64,000 nucleotides of DNA from Sphingorhabdus contaminans (lineage in GTDB: Bacteria; Pseudomonadota; Alphaproteobacteria; Sphingomonadales; Sphingomonadaceae): the NCBI RefSeq assembly GCF_007280415.1, contig NZ_VKKU01000002.1, forward strand, positions 620,001 to 684,000, given 5' to 3'. The notes under the pieces are model-generated. The model saw only the letters and a list, made by a program, of their open reading frames with translations. It was not told the origin of the DNA and did not search any database. This document shows, one piece after another, positions 7,011 to 15,712 of this stretch. The translations under genes and the position numbers were made by a program. Within the stretch, counting starts at the first letter, position 1, and every line of letters begins with the position of its first letter.

Positions 7011-7433
7011 TCAATATCCACGGCGGTAATAATAGAGTTGCGAGCCGACGCGGACCAGTTCGGCGATGACGACGGTGGCCATCAGCAGGTTGAGATAGAC
7101 GCCGGGACTGAACCGGTAGAATATGGCGATCATGTTGATCCACGCGCCGAGGACGAGCGGGTAATAGGCAAGGTGCGTGCCGCGGACATGGATGCTCCGT
7201 TCGCGCTCGTCTTCCTTCAGATGCGCTTCCTTGGGCGCGCGGATGGCGAAGAAGGCGGCGGTCACGGCAAGGACGGCGATGATGATGATGGTCACCGGCA
7301 CCAGCATGGCCGCCACGGCCGCGACTCCGGCGTCGGTGGAGACCATCGCCCAGGGGTAGGCAAGGAAATACCAGCCAAAGGCGGCGGCAAGGGCGAGGAA
7401 GGCGGCCCAGTGGGTTTTTTCGCGGAAGGACAT
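7011..7433 (-). CDS. four-helix membrane protein paired with XRE regulator
   Basis: A 140-residue integral membrane protein with about four hydrophobic segments (residues ~10-30, ~38-62, ~88-107 and ~112-130). A basic/acidic cytoplasmic loop (APKEAHLKEDERERSIHVRG) follows helix 2. It resembles DUF2178-type proteins that accompany short XRE regulators in many bacteria; their function is unknown. It is the first gene of a two-gene unit. An AT-rich promoter region (TTAATGTTATATATTTTTAA, about 7467-7486) lies between it and the divergent panB. Confidence 0.75.
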   Translation of the reverse strand: MSFREKTHWAAFLALAAAFGWYFLAYPWAMVSTDAGVAAVAAMLVPVTIIIIAVLAVTAAFFAIRAPKEAHLKEDERERSIHVRGTHLAYYPLVLGAWINMIAIFYRFSPGVYLNLLMATVVIAELVRVGSQLYYYRRGY

Positions 7434-7562
7434 AGTGGAGAACTTTCGATGTTAACTGATTCGAACTTAATGTTATATATTTTTAACACGGAGTCAAACA
7501 TCAATAACACAAACTCGGTTCAAGCTTTTGTCCAGTTAATTTAGCCGCTAAGCCCCCGCCCC

Positions 7563-8429
7563 ATGTCCACTCGCCCCCAAACGCTCACTTTCGACACGTC
7601 CACCAGCCGTGCCAACCCCACTCCCCAGCCGATGAAACGGCTTACAGTGCCGAGGATCCGGCAGCGAAAGGGCGGTGAACCGTTGGTGATGCTGACGGCC
7701 TATACTGTCCGGATGGCACAGCTCCTGGACCCGCATTGCGACATGTTGCTGGTCGGTGATTCGCTGGGGCAGGTAATCTACGGTCTGCCACACACCGTCG
7801 CGGTCACGATGGAGATGATGGCAGCACATGGCGCCGCAGTAGTTCGCGGCAGCTACCATGCCGCGGTAATCGTCGACATGCCCTTCGGGTCTTATGAAGC
7901 TTCGCCCGAACTGGCCTTTGCCAATGCTGCCCATTTGCTGAAAGAAACAGGCGCCGCCGCCGTTAAGATCGAAGGCGGACGCGTGCTCGCCCCGACGGTC
8001 GAGTTTCTGACCTCTCGCGGCATTCCGGTCATGGCGCATGTCGGTTTAACACCGCAAGCCGTTAACATCCTTGGTGGTTATGGTGTTCGCGGTAAAAGCC
8101 CGGAAGAGGCCGCTTCTATTGTCGAAGATGCAGTGGCTATGTCCGAAGCCGGCGCCTTTTCCATGGTAATTGAGGGCGTATTGGAACCGATCGCTATCGA
8201 GATCACGAACAAGATAGCCTGCCCGACAATAGGGATCGGGGCATCGGCGCAATGTGATGGCCAGGTGCTGGTTACCGAAGATATGCTCGGTTTGTTCGAC
8301 CGTGTTCCCAAATTCGTCAAAAAATTCGGCAATATGAGCATGTCCGTGGAGGAAGCCGTCCGCGAATATGCAAATGGTGTCCGCGACCGGAGCTTTCCGG
8401 GCCCTGATCAACTATATCAGCCGGGTTGA
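7563..8429 (+). CDS. panB: 3-methyl-2-oxobutanoate hydroxymethyltransferase
   Basis: A 288-residue PanB, which adds a hydroxymethyl group from methylene-THF to alpha-ketoisovalerate to give ketopantoate in pantothenate/CoA synthesis. Family signatures are VMLTAYTVRMAQLLDPHCDM, LLVGDSLGQVIYGL (metal-binding Asp), VDMPFGSYEASPE, KIEGG, VMAHVGLTPQ and TIGIGASAQCDGQVLV. Full length. The first 23 residues are not conserved and an internal Met (MKRLTVPRIRQRKG, 7632) is an alternative start. The upstream region is AT-rich and shared with the divergent membrane gene. panC is not in the window. Confidence 0.95.
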   Translation: MSTRPQTLTFDTSTSRANPTPQPMKRLTVPRIRQRKGGEPLVMLTAYTVRMAQLLDPHCDMLLVGDSLGQVIYGLPHTVAVTMEMMAAHGAAVVRGSYHAAVIVDMPFGSYEASPELAFANAAHLLKETGAAAVKIEGGRVLAPTVEFLTSRGIPVMAHVGLTPQAVNILGGYGVRGKSPEEAASIVEDAVAMSEAGAFSMVIEGVLEPIAIEITNKIACPTIGIGASAQCDGQVLVTEDMLGLFDRVPKFVKKFGNMSMSVEEAVREYANGVRDRSFPGPDQLYQPG

Positions 8430-8521
8430 AGCAGGGCTGGCCTATCGGCATAAGTCCCGCTAAGGACGACGCTAGCGGGCACACGCCCTTATAATGTTAA
8501 TACCCAATTTCGGAGGCCCTT

Positions 8522-9271
8522 TTGGCTTTAACACCGACAGATAAGCGCGCCGGAAGCGACGAAGCGTTTCTGCGCGAAGTGGACGATGCGGTCCGCGCGA
8601 GCGATCTTTCAAACTTTTGGACACGCTATGGCCGCTGGCTTCTTGCGGCATTGGTTGCCGCTTTGCTCGCTTTTGGCGGCTACATCATCTACAAAAACCA
8701 GCAGCAAGCCGCAGCAGACAAGCAGAGCGAAGAGTTTGTCGATGCCATGGACAAGCTGCGTGCCGGTCAGCAGAAAGAGGCGCGCGCCAAGCTCGCCACG
8801 CTCGCAAAAGCGGAGCAGCCAGGTTACCGTGCGATGGCGCAATTGGTCGAAGCTAATCTGCTCGGCGAAGATGGTAAAACCAAAGAAGCTATTGCGCTCT
8901 ACGCAAAAGTGGCAGGCGATAGCAGTCTGCCCCAGACTTTCCGCGATCTGGCGCTAATCCGGCAAACAAGTGCCGAATTTGACACGCTTGCACCGCAAGC
9001 GGTGGTTGATCGGTTAAAGCCTCTTTCGACGCCAGGCCATGCCTGGTTTGGCAGCGCGGGAGAACTGACGGCTTTGGCCTATGTTAAAATGGGTAAAGAC
9101 AATCTCGCAGGTCCGATTTTTGCACAAATTTCCAAGCAAGAAGGCCTGCCACCAAGTTTACGCAGCCGTGCCCAACAGATGGCCGGCGCGATGGGTATCG
9201 ATACCGTTCAGGTTGATGAAAAGAAAAATACCGCAACTGCATCAGCCGACAATGCGACCAAGGGAGAGTGA
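8522..9271 (+). CDS. membrane-anchored TPR protein (YfgM-like)
   Basis: A 249-residue protein with one N-terminal membrane helix (residues ~39-57, LLAALVAALLAFGGYIIY) and a periplasmic helical TPR domain of the TPR_21/YfgM type. In E. coli YfgM is encoded just before bamB, associates with the Sec translocon and helps hand over envelope proteins; the same order is seen here. The start is a TTG at 8522, chosen because GGAGG lies five bases upstream and the N-terminal cytoplasmic stretch has the expected length. Only four bases separate the stop from the bamB start, so the two form an operon. Confidence 0.85.
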   Translation: MALTPTDKRAGSDEAFLREVDDAVRASDLSNFWTRYGRWLLAALVAALLAFGGYIIYKNQQQAAADKQSEEFVDAMDKLRAGQQKEARAKLATLAKAEQPGYRAMAQLVEANLLGEDGKTKEAIALYAKVAGDSSLPQTFRDLALIRQTSAEFDTLAPQAVVDRLKPLSTPGHAWFGSAGELTALAYVKMGKDNLAGPIFAQISKQEGLPPSLRSRAQQMAGAMGIDTVQVDEKKNTATASADNATKGE

Positions 9272-9275
9272 TTAA

Positions 9276-10619
9276 GTGAAGATCAGCGCAAAATTGCTAC
9301 TGGCTCTTGCCGCATCTGCATCACTTGGCGGCTGCGCCGTGTTGGATGGCGTGCGTGGCGATGCAGGCAAGAAAAACAATACGCCAACTGTCGGCAACCG
9401 AGTCGACATTCTGGGAACCGAACGCGACATGGAAGTCGATCCGGCTCTTGCCAATGTGGCCGTTATTTTGCCCCCGGCTATTGTCAACGAAGCATGGGCC
9501 CAGCCGGGCGGGAACGCTTCCAAATCGCCTGGACATGTTGAACTGGGCCAAGGCCTGTCCCGCATCTGGAGCGCCAATGTGACCGGCGCAAACCCGCGGG
9601 CACGCCTCGCCGCAAGCCCGGTCGTCAGCGATTCACGCGTCTATGTGGTTGACACAACCGCACGCGTCACCGCCCTCGACGCGAACAGCGGTGCGCAGAT
9701 CTGGTCCAATGCTCTCGAGATAGATGATGATGGAAAGCCTTCGCGCTTCGGCGGCGGGGTTAGCGCGACCAGCACTCTGGTTTTTGCCACCAACGGCGTC
9801 GGTGATGTGGCAGCCCTTGCCGCCGACACCGGCGCACTGAGCTGGAAAAAGCGTCCGGCTGGACCGTTGCGCGGTGCACCGACGCTGTCGAATGGCAATG
9901 TCTATGTCATGACGCAGGACAACCAGATTTACGCCCTTCGCCAAAGCGATGGCGAAGCCCAATGGAATGAAGCCGGCCCAGTTTCCGCATCCGGCATCTT
10001 CGGCGTCGGCGCACCTGCAGCGGCCCAGGGTACCATCATTGCAGGTTATTCCAGCGGTGAACTGGCCGCATACCGTTACGAAAATGGACGCAGCCTTTGG
10101 ACCGATACGCTGTCGCGCACAGCCATGTCGACGTCGGTTTCGACACTGACCGATATTGACGCCGATCCGGTGATCGACCGCGGCCGGGTTTTTGCCTTGG
10201 GCAAGGGTGGCCGTATGGCATCCTATGAACTGGTAACGGGTCAGCGTATCTGGGAAATCAATATTGCCGGCATTTCCACGCCTGTGACAGCGGGCGAGTG
10301 GGTCTTTGTCATGACAGACGAAGCGCGACTGTTATGCGTGGCACGTTCCAGCGGAAAAATTCGCTGGATTTCCAAGTTGCAGCGGTACGACAATGAGGAA
10401 AAGAAAAAGGGTCCCATTAGCTGGTATGGTCCTGTCCTCGCCGGAGGCCGTCTGATTGTGGCCAGTTCGCGCGGCAATATCTGGTCGGTTTCCCCAGCAG
10501 ACGGTACGGCAAGTGAAGTGTTTGATCTCAAATCGCCCGTGTCGCTCGCTCCCATTGTCGCGAACAACACGCTTTACATTCTCGACGATTCGGGCCGTGT
10601 TTCGGCCTTTCGCGGGTAA
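9276..10619 (+). CDS. bamB: outer membrane assembly lipoprotein BamB (PQQ-like beta-propeller)
   Basis: A 447-residue lipoprotein. The GTG start at 9276 (AGGGAGAG eight bases upstream) gives MKISAKLLLALAASASLGGC, with lipobox Cys20. The rest is a PQQ-repeat eight-bladed propeller, with recurring motifs such as VYVVDTTARVTALDANSGAQ, VYVMTQDNQIYALRQSDGEA and LYILDDSGRVSAFRG. This is the BamB subunit of the beta-barrel assembly machine at the inner face of the outer membrane. It sits between the YfgM-like gene and der, the conserved arrangement in many proteobacteria, with a 20-base gap to der. Confidence 0.92.
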   Translation: MKISAKLLLALAASASLGGCAVLDGVRGDAGKKNNTPTVGNRVDILGTERDMEVDPALANVAVILPPAIVNEAWAQPGGNASKSPGHVELGQGLSRIWSANVTGANPRARLAASPVVSDSRVYVVDTTARVTALDANSGAQIWSNALEIDDDGKPSRFGGGVSATSTLVFATNGVGDVAALAADTGALSWKKRPAGPLRGAPTLSNGNVYVMTQDNQIYALRQSDGEAQWNEAGPVSASGIFGVGAPAAAQGTIIAGYSSGELAAYRYENGRSLWTDTLSRTAMSTSVSTLTDIDADPVIDRGRVFALGKGGRMASYELVTGQRIWEINIAGISTPVTAGEWVFVMTDEARLLCVARSSGKIRWISKLQRYDNEEKKKGPISWYGPVLAGGRLIVASSRGNIWSVSPADGTASEVFDLKSPVSLAPIVANNTLYILDDSGRVSAFRG

Positions 10620-10639
10620 ATTGAAGGAGTAGTGACGGC

Positions 10640-12040
10640 ATGTTGCCGACGGTAGCCATTATCGGTCGGCCTAATGTCGGCAAGTCGACATTGTTCAACC
10701 GCCTTGTGGGCAAAAAGCTTGCGCTTGTTGATGATACGCCCGGCGTCACCCGCGACCGGCGGGAAGGTCAAGGCCGACTGTTCGATCTTGAATTCACCAT
10801 CGTCGACACCGCCGGTTATGAGGATGAGGATCCTGACACGCTGCCCGGCCGCATGCGAATGCAAACCGAAGCTGCAATAGCAGGAGCACAGGTTGCGCTT
10901 TTCCTGATCGACGGGCGAGCAGGCGTCACACCGCTTGATGAAGAAATAGCTCGCTGGTTGCGCGGAAGCGCGACCCCTGTCGTTCTTGCGGTGAACAAGG
11001 CCGAGGGCAAGCAAGGCGACAACGGTATCCTCGAAAGCTATGCGCTCGGCTTTGGCGAGCCAATCGCAATCAGCGGCGAGCATGGCGAAGGCATGGCTGA
11101 CCTGTTTCAGGCACTGTTGCCCCATATCGATGGCGGCACCTTCGAGATTCAGGATCCGGAAGCACCGGATGCTATTTTGAAATTGGCGATCGTTGGGCGC
11201 CCCAACGCGGGCAAATCCACCCTCATTAATAAACTGCTTGGCGAGAATCGTCTTATTACCGGTCCTGAAGCAGGCATTACACGCGATAGCATTTCTATCG
11301 ACTGGATATGGAATGACCCCAATCCCAAACAGCGTGAGCCGGATGAAGATGGCAATATTCCACCTCTTTGGACGGAACGGCGTGTACGTTTGATCGATAC
11401 GGCCGGAATGCGCAAACGCGCAAAAGTTCAGGATAAGCTCGAGAAACTATCGGTTGCTGATGCACGCCATGCCATCGACTTTGCAGAAGTCGTGGTACTT
11501 TTGTTGGATGCGACCAAGGGTCTGGAAGTGCAAGATCTCAAAATTGCAGATCATGTGATCCAGGAAGGCCGCGCACTCATCATTGCTATTAACAAATGGG
11601 ATGTCGCCGAGAATGCGAGCAGTCTGTTCAATGGCATTCGTGCAGCATTGGAAGAAGGTTTGTCGCAGTTAAAAGGCGTTCCTTTAATTGCCGTTTCGGC
11701 CATGACCGGCAAAGGTCTCGATTCCCTGATTTCGGCCGCCTTCGATGCGCGCGAAGCATGGAACAAACGCGTTCCAACGGGCATTCTCAACCGCTGGTTT
11801 GAGGCGGCAATCGCGGCGAATCCCCCGCCTGCCCCTGGCGGCAAGCGCATAAAACTGCGCTACATGACGCAGGCACGCAATCGACCACCTACATTTGTGA
11901 TCTTTGGCAACCGTACGGACGAGTTGCCGGCCAGTTATGCACGCTATCTGCTTAATGGAATTCGCCGAGATCTGGATTTCGGCGCCGTGCCGGTTCGCAT
12001 AAACTTCCGCTCTTCAAAGAACCCTTTCGCGGACAATTAG
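10640..12040 (+). CDS. der: ribosome-associated GTPase Der (EngA)
   Basis: A 466-residue double-GTPase needed for 50S ribosome maturation. Domain 1 has GRPNVGKSTLFN (residues 9-20), DTAGYEDEDP and NKAEG; domain 2 has GRPNAGKSTLIN, DTAGMRKRAKV and NKWD. The C-terminal KH-like domain closes with RINFRSSKNPF. All motifs appear intact and the length matches alphaproteobacterial Der. AAGGAG lies a few bases before the ATG. Last gene of the TPR-bamB-der unit; the following 106 bases before the Hpt gene contain no obvious terminator. Confidence 0.96.
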   Translation: MLPTVAIIGRPNVGKSTLFNRLVGKKLALVDDTPGVTRDRREGQGRLFDLEFTIVDTAGYEDEDPDTLPGRMRMQTEAAIAGAQVALFLIDGRAGVTPLDEEIARWLRGSATPVVLAVNKAEGKQGDNGILESYALGFGEPIAISGEHGEGMADLFQALLPHIDGGTFEIQDPEAPDAILKLAIVGRPNAGKSTLINKLLGENRLITGPEAGITRDSISIDWIWNDPNPKQREPDEDGNIPPLWTERRVRLIDTAGMRKRAKVQDKLEKLSVADARHAIDFAEVVVLLLDATKGLEVQDLKIADHVIQEGRALIIAINKWDVAENASSLFNGIRAALEEGLSQLKGVPLIAVSAMTGKGLDSLISAAFDAREAWNKRVPTGILNRWFEAAIAANPPPAPGGKRIKLRYMTQARNRPPTFVIFGNRTDELPASYARYLLNGIRRDLDFGAVPVRINFRSSKNPFADN

Positions 12041-12146
12041 GCCGTGCACCCGAATACTGACAAACAGAATTCATCAACGCTCTGTTTACTTCTGCTAGTG
12101 TAAAGGAAACCGACAGGACCATTTCCGTTGTCCATGGAGCAGCGCG

Positions 12147-12578
12147 TTGACCGATAAGCCAGATGATCTGATCGACTGGAAGACATTTACCGAGACCCGC
12201 AACCTGCTGGGTGCAGGATTTGTGCGAATTCTCGGCTATTTCCGCGAAGACGGCACCAAGTCTGTTGCCGCGATTGAAGAGGCCATGCGGCTCCGGGATT
12301 CTGCCAAGCTCGTCATTCCTGCACATACGCTAAAGGGCGAATCCTGGCAATTTGGTGCGGATCAACTGGCATTGCTCGCTGAAGAAATTGAAATAGCTGC
12401 GCGCCATTATGTCGAAATCCAAATCGACCCGTCGGAGCTCGTTGAAAAGGTTGTCCGCTTACGCCCTGTGTTTGAAGCAACACTTGCAGCGCTAGAATCC
12501 GAAGCAAGTCCTCTCGTTGAGCGACGCCCAGTCAGCTTTGGCCAGCGCAACGCCCTTGGCGGAATGAGCTACGGTTAA
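12147..12578 (+). CDS. orphan Hpt-domain phosphotransfer protein
   Basis: A 143-residue protein with a histidine phosphotransfer domain. The phosphorylatable residue is H60 in PAHTLKGESWQFGA, the canonical HxLKGxxxxxG pattern, and the domain spans roughly residues 18-120. It should relay phosphate between a hybrid kinase and a response regulator, but no kinase or regulator gene is in the window. The C-terminal ~25 residues are unconserved. The start is TTG at 12147; GGAG eight bases upstream supports it and the nearby ATG at 12134 is out of frame. It converges on bfr. Confidence 0.85.
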   Translation: MTDKPDDLIDWKTFTETRNLLGAGFVRILGYFREDGTKSVAAIEEAMRLRDSAKLVIPAHTLKGESWQFGADQLALLAEEIEIAARHYVEIQIDPSELVEKVVRLRPVFEATLAALESEASPLVERRPVSFGQRNALGGMSYG

Positions 12579-12608
12579 CCCGCGACGATTACGAAATCCT
12601 GATTTAAT

Positions 12609-13088
12609 TCAGTCCTCTGCGGGTTTCGACTGCAACTGCACGTAGTTTTCAATGCCCATGCGAGCAATCATGTCGAACTGCTTTTCGAGCATATCAACAT
12701 GCTCTTCTTCGCTTTCGAGAATATCAGCAAAAAGATCGCGGCTCACATAGTCACGTACACTTTCGGAATAGGCGATTGCATCCTTCAGCAAGGGTAGCGC
12801 CTCATATTCAAGTTCCAAATCGGCCTTCAGAATTTCCTCAACCGTTTCACCAATACGCAAGCGACCAAGAAGCTGGAAATTTGGCAAGCCATCCAAAAAC
12901 AGAATGCGCTCGGAAAGGCGGTCAGCATGCTTCATTTCATCGATTGATTCATGCCGTTCAAAATGGGCGAGTTTGGCGACGCCCCAATTATCAAGCATCC
13001 GGTAATGCAGCCAATATTGGTTGACTGCGGTCAGTTCGTTTTTGAGCGCCTCGTTCAAAAACTCGATAACTTTAGCGTCGCCCTTCAT
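12609..13088 (-). CDS. bfr: bacterioferritin
   Basis: A 159-residue bacterioferritin that oxidises and stores iron in a 24-subunit heme-containing shell. All ferroxidase ligands are present (E18, E51, H54, E94, E127, H130), as is the heme ligand M52. AGGAG lies eight bases before the ATG. The gene is directly downstream of bfd on the same strand, separated by 100 bases that contain a 10-bp hairpin with a T-run, so bfr may be expressed partly independently of bfd. The gene converges on the Hpt gene. Confidence 0.96.
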   Translation of the reverse strand: MKGDAKVIEFLNEALKNELTAVNQYWLHYRMLDNWGVAKLAHFERHESIDEMKHADRLSERILFLDGLPNFQLLGRLRIGETVEEILKADLELEYEALPLLKDAIAYSESVRDYVSRDLFADILESEEEHVDMLEKQFDMIARMGIENYVQLQSKPAED

Positions 13089-13148
13089 GGCTTGTCTCCT
13101 GTGATATGGAGAGCCGAAGATAACGGCGAAAGCCTACCAAGTGAAGGC

Positions 13149-13176
13149 AAAAATCCGCAGAATCGGGCGGATTTTT
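13149..13176 (-). terminator. hairpin with T-run between bfd and bfr
   Basis: AAAAATCCGC (13149-13158) and GCGGATTTTT (13167-13176) form a perfect 10-bp stem with an 8-base loop. Being symmetrical, it has a T-run on either strand. On the minus strand it lies after the bfd stop and before bfr, so it may attenuate read-through into bfr. Confidence 0.7.
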
Positions 13177-13188
13177 ATATTGATATTG

Positions 13189-13359
13189 CTAAGCTGTTGC
13201 AGGTCCCGCACTGATAATATTACGCGCGAAAGAAAGGCACTGGCCACATTTCGGCTTGCGACCGAGACGCGCATATACATCATTGGGACGATCAGACCCG
13301 GAGCGTACCGCGGCGCGCAAGTCTTTTTCCCTGATGGCATTACACACGCAAACGACCAT
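13189..13359 (-). CDS. bfd: bacterioferritin-associated ferredoxin
   Basis: A 56-residue protein, easy to miss because of its size. It reads MVVCVCNAIREKDLRAAV at the start and carries the four 2Fe-2S ligands C4, C6, C38 and C41 (CVC and KCGQC), the exact BFD-type spacing. Bfd reduces ferric iron in the bacterioferritin core and so mobilises stored iron. The ATG at 13359 has AGGAGC upstream; the stop TAG is at 13189-13191. Its position just upstream of bfr on the same strand agrees with its role. Expression is normally iron-repressed; I do not see an unambiguous Fur or RirA/Irr box. Confidence 0.93.
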   Translation of the reverse strand: MVVCVCNAIREKDLRAAVRSGSDRPNDVYARLGRKPKCGQCLSFARNIISAGPATA

Positions 13360-13414
13360 AGATTCGCTCCTGACAAAAGGAGCTTACCGTTAATGCGAAT
13401 TGATTGCAATAACT

Positions 13415-14644
13415 TTAGCGCTTCATCCGTTGCAGGCCGCCACGCGCCAGGCTGCGCCATAACCACTCAAGTGGACCGTAGCGATATCGTGTAAGCCAGG
13501 GTTGTGCCCACAGCAGCATCAGGGCCCACATAGCAAAGACAACGGGCCACAAAGCGATACGGCTTACATGGCCAAAGAAGCCAAAGCCATATCCGTAAAA
13601 AAGCGTCGTCATAAGGATACTGGTGCCGAGATAATTAGTGAACGCAGCCTGTCCCGTCGCGGCAACGCGCTTGATGAATTTTTGATGCGAGATCCGCCCG
13701 ATTAGTAAAATCAGTAATGCCGCATATCCAACGGTAAGCATCAGACGTGGAATTGCGCTCCACGCCAAAAACACGGCGAGAGAATTAATGAGATCATAAT
13801 CGACAGCGACAAGGTAGCCAGCAAGCGCCGCACTCGCGATCAATCCACCGGGAACCAGCTTTCTCGCCCAAAGGATATAGATTGGTCTATCCCACTCGCC
13901 GGTAATGAAACCATTTTTCTTCATGGCCATACCGATCATCATTAGTGGCAAGGTTTCGGCTATCGACTGCAGTACTGCCGCCAAAGGCGTATACCATTCC
14001 GATAGTTTTTCACTGACGATCGGCCAATATGCGCCACGGTGCAGTGCGAGTTCGTCCGCAACATTGAGGTCAAAATCGTTGCTGCGTATGATTTCATCAT
14101 ATCGCGCGACCATATCAGCATCTGCGTTGGGTTGCGTGGCAAAATATTGCAGTATTTGTAGACCACCCATTTGCAGCCCCCAAAACAGCACCCCGAGCCC
14201 GAAAATGATCAGCGCCCATTTTATAAGACGTTCTGGCTGCCAATTCCGGAAACGGAAAGCAATGCACCCGACGCTGGCATACAGAAACAGAATGTCCCCG
14301 AACCAGAGAAAGAAGTAATGCGCCAGCCCGAACAGCGCCAACCAGAACATTCGGGAATAGTGGATTTTTGCGGCGCTTTCGCCTTTTGCCTGTGCTCGTT
14401 CAATGATCAGCATCATGCTCGCGCCAAATAGGAGTGAAAACAGTCCGCGCATTTTCCCGTCGATAAAGATGAAGGAAAAAATCCAGGATATCTGGTTCTC
14501 CGTCGACAGCCCGCCATAAGCTATCGGCGTAACATATGCCCATTCCGGCATGGCAAAAGCGATGATGTTCATCGCCAATATTCCCATCACCGCGAAACCC
14601 CGCATGGCATCGAGCGTAAGATAGCGATCTGATTCTGGCTGCAT
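13415..14644 (-). CDS. DUF418 family integral membrane protein
   Basis: A 409-residue protein with about 8-10 membrane helices and the typical DUF418 start YLTLDAMRGFAVMGILAMNI, which resembles acyltransferase-3 membrane proteins, and the C-terminal DUF418 region (LMTVGYAALLILLIG to GPLEWLWRSLARGG). Function is unknown; a membrane acyl or group transfer role is possible from the distant resemblance. The ATG at 14644 has GGGAGG five bases upstream. It is transcribed away from coq4 and its stop lies 55 bases from bfd, on the same strand. Confidence 0.85.
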   Translation of the reverse strand: MQPESDRYLTLDAMRGFAVMGILAMNIIAFAMPEWAYVTPIAYGGLSTENQISWIFSFIFIDGKMRGLFSLLFGASMMLIIERAQAKGESAAKIHYSRMFWLALFGLAHYFFLWFGDILFLYASVGCIAFRFRNWQPERLIKWALIIFGLGVLFWGLQMGGLQILQYFATQPNADADMVARYDEIIRSNDFDLNVADELALHRGAYWPIVSEKLSEWYTPLAAVLQSIAETLPLMMIGMAMKKNGFITGEWDRPIYILWARKLVPGGLIASAALAGYLVAVDYDLINSLAVFLAWSAIPRLMLTVGYAALLILLIGRISHQKFIKRVAATGQAAFTNYLGTSILMTTLFYGYGFGFFGHVSRIALWPVVFAMWALMLLWAQPWLTRYRYGPLEWLWRSLARGGLQRMKR

Positions 14645-14715
14645 GCATGCCTCCCTGTATTGTTTGGCTAATACAGCGGGTCCTGCAGCGCGTCCAGCGC
14701 TTTAAGCTTTTATTA

Positions 14716-14744
14716 TTGACATTGATGTAGGTAGAAAATATCTA
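14716..14744 (+). promoter_or_regulatory. sigma70-like promoter before the Coq4 gene
   Basis: TTGACA (14716-14721), a 17-base spacer and TATCTA (14739-14744) lie about 30 bases upstream of the Coq4 ATG at 14774. The match to consensus is good (-35 6/6, -10 4/6) and the position is right for a short leader. Confidence 0.6.
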
Positions 14745-14773
14745 AACTTAGAATCTTATTGGAGTCCCCCCCG

Positions 14774-15550
14774 ATGACTGCTGTGCCATTCCATCACCCG
14801 ATGCGTCCCTCAAGCGAATTTCGTCCTTTGAAGGCCTTGCATCATTTCCGAAAACTGATCGCAGACAAGGAAGATACGGAGCAGGTCTTTCACATTATTG
14901 CTGCGTTACGGGGCCGCAAATTCCGTCAGATCGCGAGCAAATTCTGGCATAGCGACAAGGGACAGCGGATACTTGCAAGCAACCAGCGTCTGATTGACGT
15001 GCTGGACGACCATGACAGCATCAAGAAGCTGCCTGCGGGCACGGTTGGTCGCGCTTATGTAGACTTTATGGAGCGTGAAGGATTGAGCGCAGCTGGTCTT
15101 GAGGCCGAATATGCAAAATTTACCGACGCGGGCGTGCGCTACGAAGATGGTATTGACCGTTATGGCGATCGCCTGCGGGACACGCACGACATGCTTCATG
15201 TGTTGACCGGATATGGCCGTGACGCGCTTGGCGAGCAGTGCGTTCTGGCATTCACCTATGCACAGAACCGCAACCTCGGCGTCGGCTTCATTGCTTATGC
15301 GGGCGGTTTTGAATTGAAGCGGCGCGTGGCACGCTCTGCCCCCATCATGAAGGCTGTGCACGAAGGCTATCGCATCGGCAATGCGGCTAAGAATATTGTC
15401 CATGAAGACATTGTGGAATTGCTGAAGGAGCCTCTCGCCGATGCGCGCAAGCGCTTGGGCATAGCCGAACCCGTCGCCTATCATGCTGCGCATGAGGCTA
15501 TGCGTTTGGGTGGCGTTGACCCGTATAATCTGCTGGCTGCCCCTGCCTAA
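14774..15550 (+). CDS. Coq4 family protein
   Basis: A 258-residue protein of the COQ4 family. The hallmark HDxxH...E zinc motif is present: H138, D139, H142 and E154 in DTHDMLHVLTGYGRDALGEQ. Yeast and human COQ4 are needed for ubiquinone synthesis and were recently linked to oxidative decarboxylation of the ring; Alphaproteobacteria often carry homologues. The start at 14774 is chosen because GGAG lies ten bases before it; the TTG five codons earlier overlaps that site. A good sigma70-like promoter lies at 14716-14744. No other ubi genes are adjacent. A short gap precedes the next gene, so it is probably transcribed alone. Confidence 0.88.
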   Translation: MTAVPFHHPMRPSSEFRPLKALHHFRKLIADKEDTEQVFHIIAALRGRKFRQIASKFWHSDKGQRILASNQRLIDVLDDHDSIKKLPAGTVGRAYVDFMEREGLSAAGLEAEYAKFTDAGVRYEDGIDRYGDRLRDTHDMLHVLTGYGRDALGEQCVLAFTYAQNRNLGVGFIAYAGGFELKRRVARSAPIMKAVHEGYRIGNAAKNIVHEDIVELLKEPLADARKRLGIAEPVAYHAAHEAMRLGGVDPYNLLAAPA

Positions 15551-15712
15551 ACAGGTTCAATCACCAAAATTGCGTTCCTTATCGGCGGGTTAACCCCTTT
15601 TTCGATTGCGTCGGGCACACAAGCCTGAAACAATCCCCTTGGTCGTACCGGCAATTTTCGGCTTGAGTCCAAAGGACCATGTCGCCTTTTGGAGGAAAGG
15701 GGGAGGGTAGCC

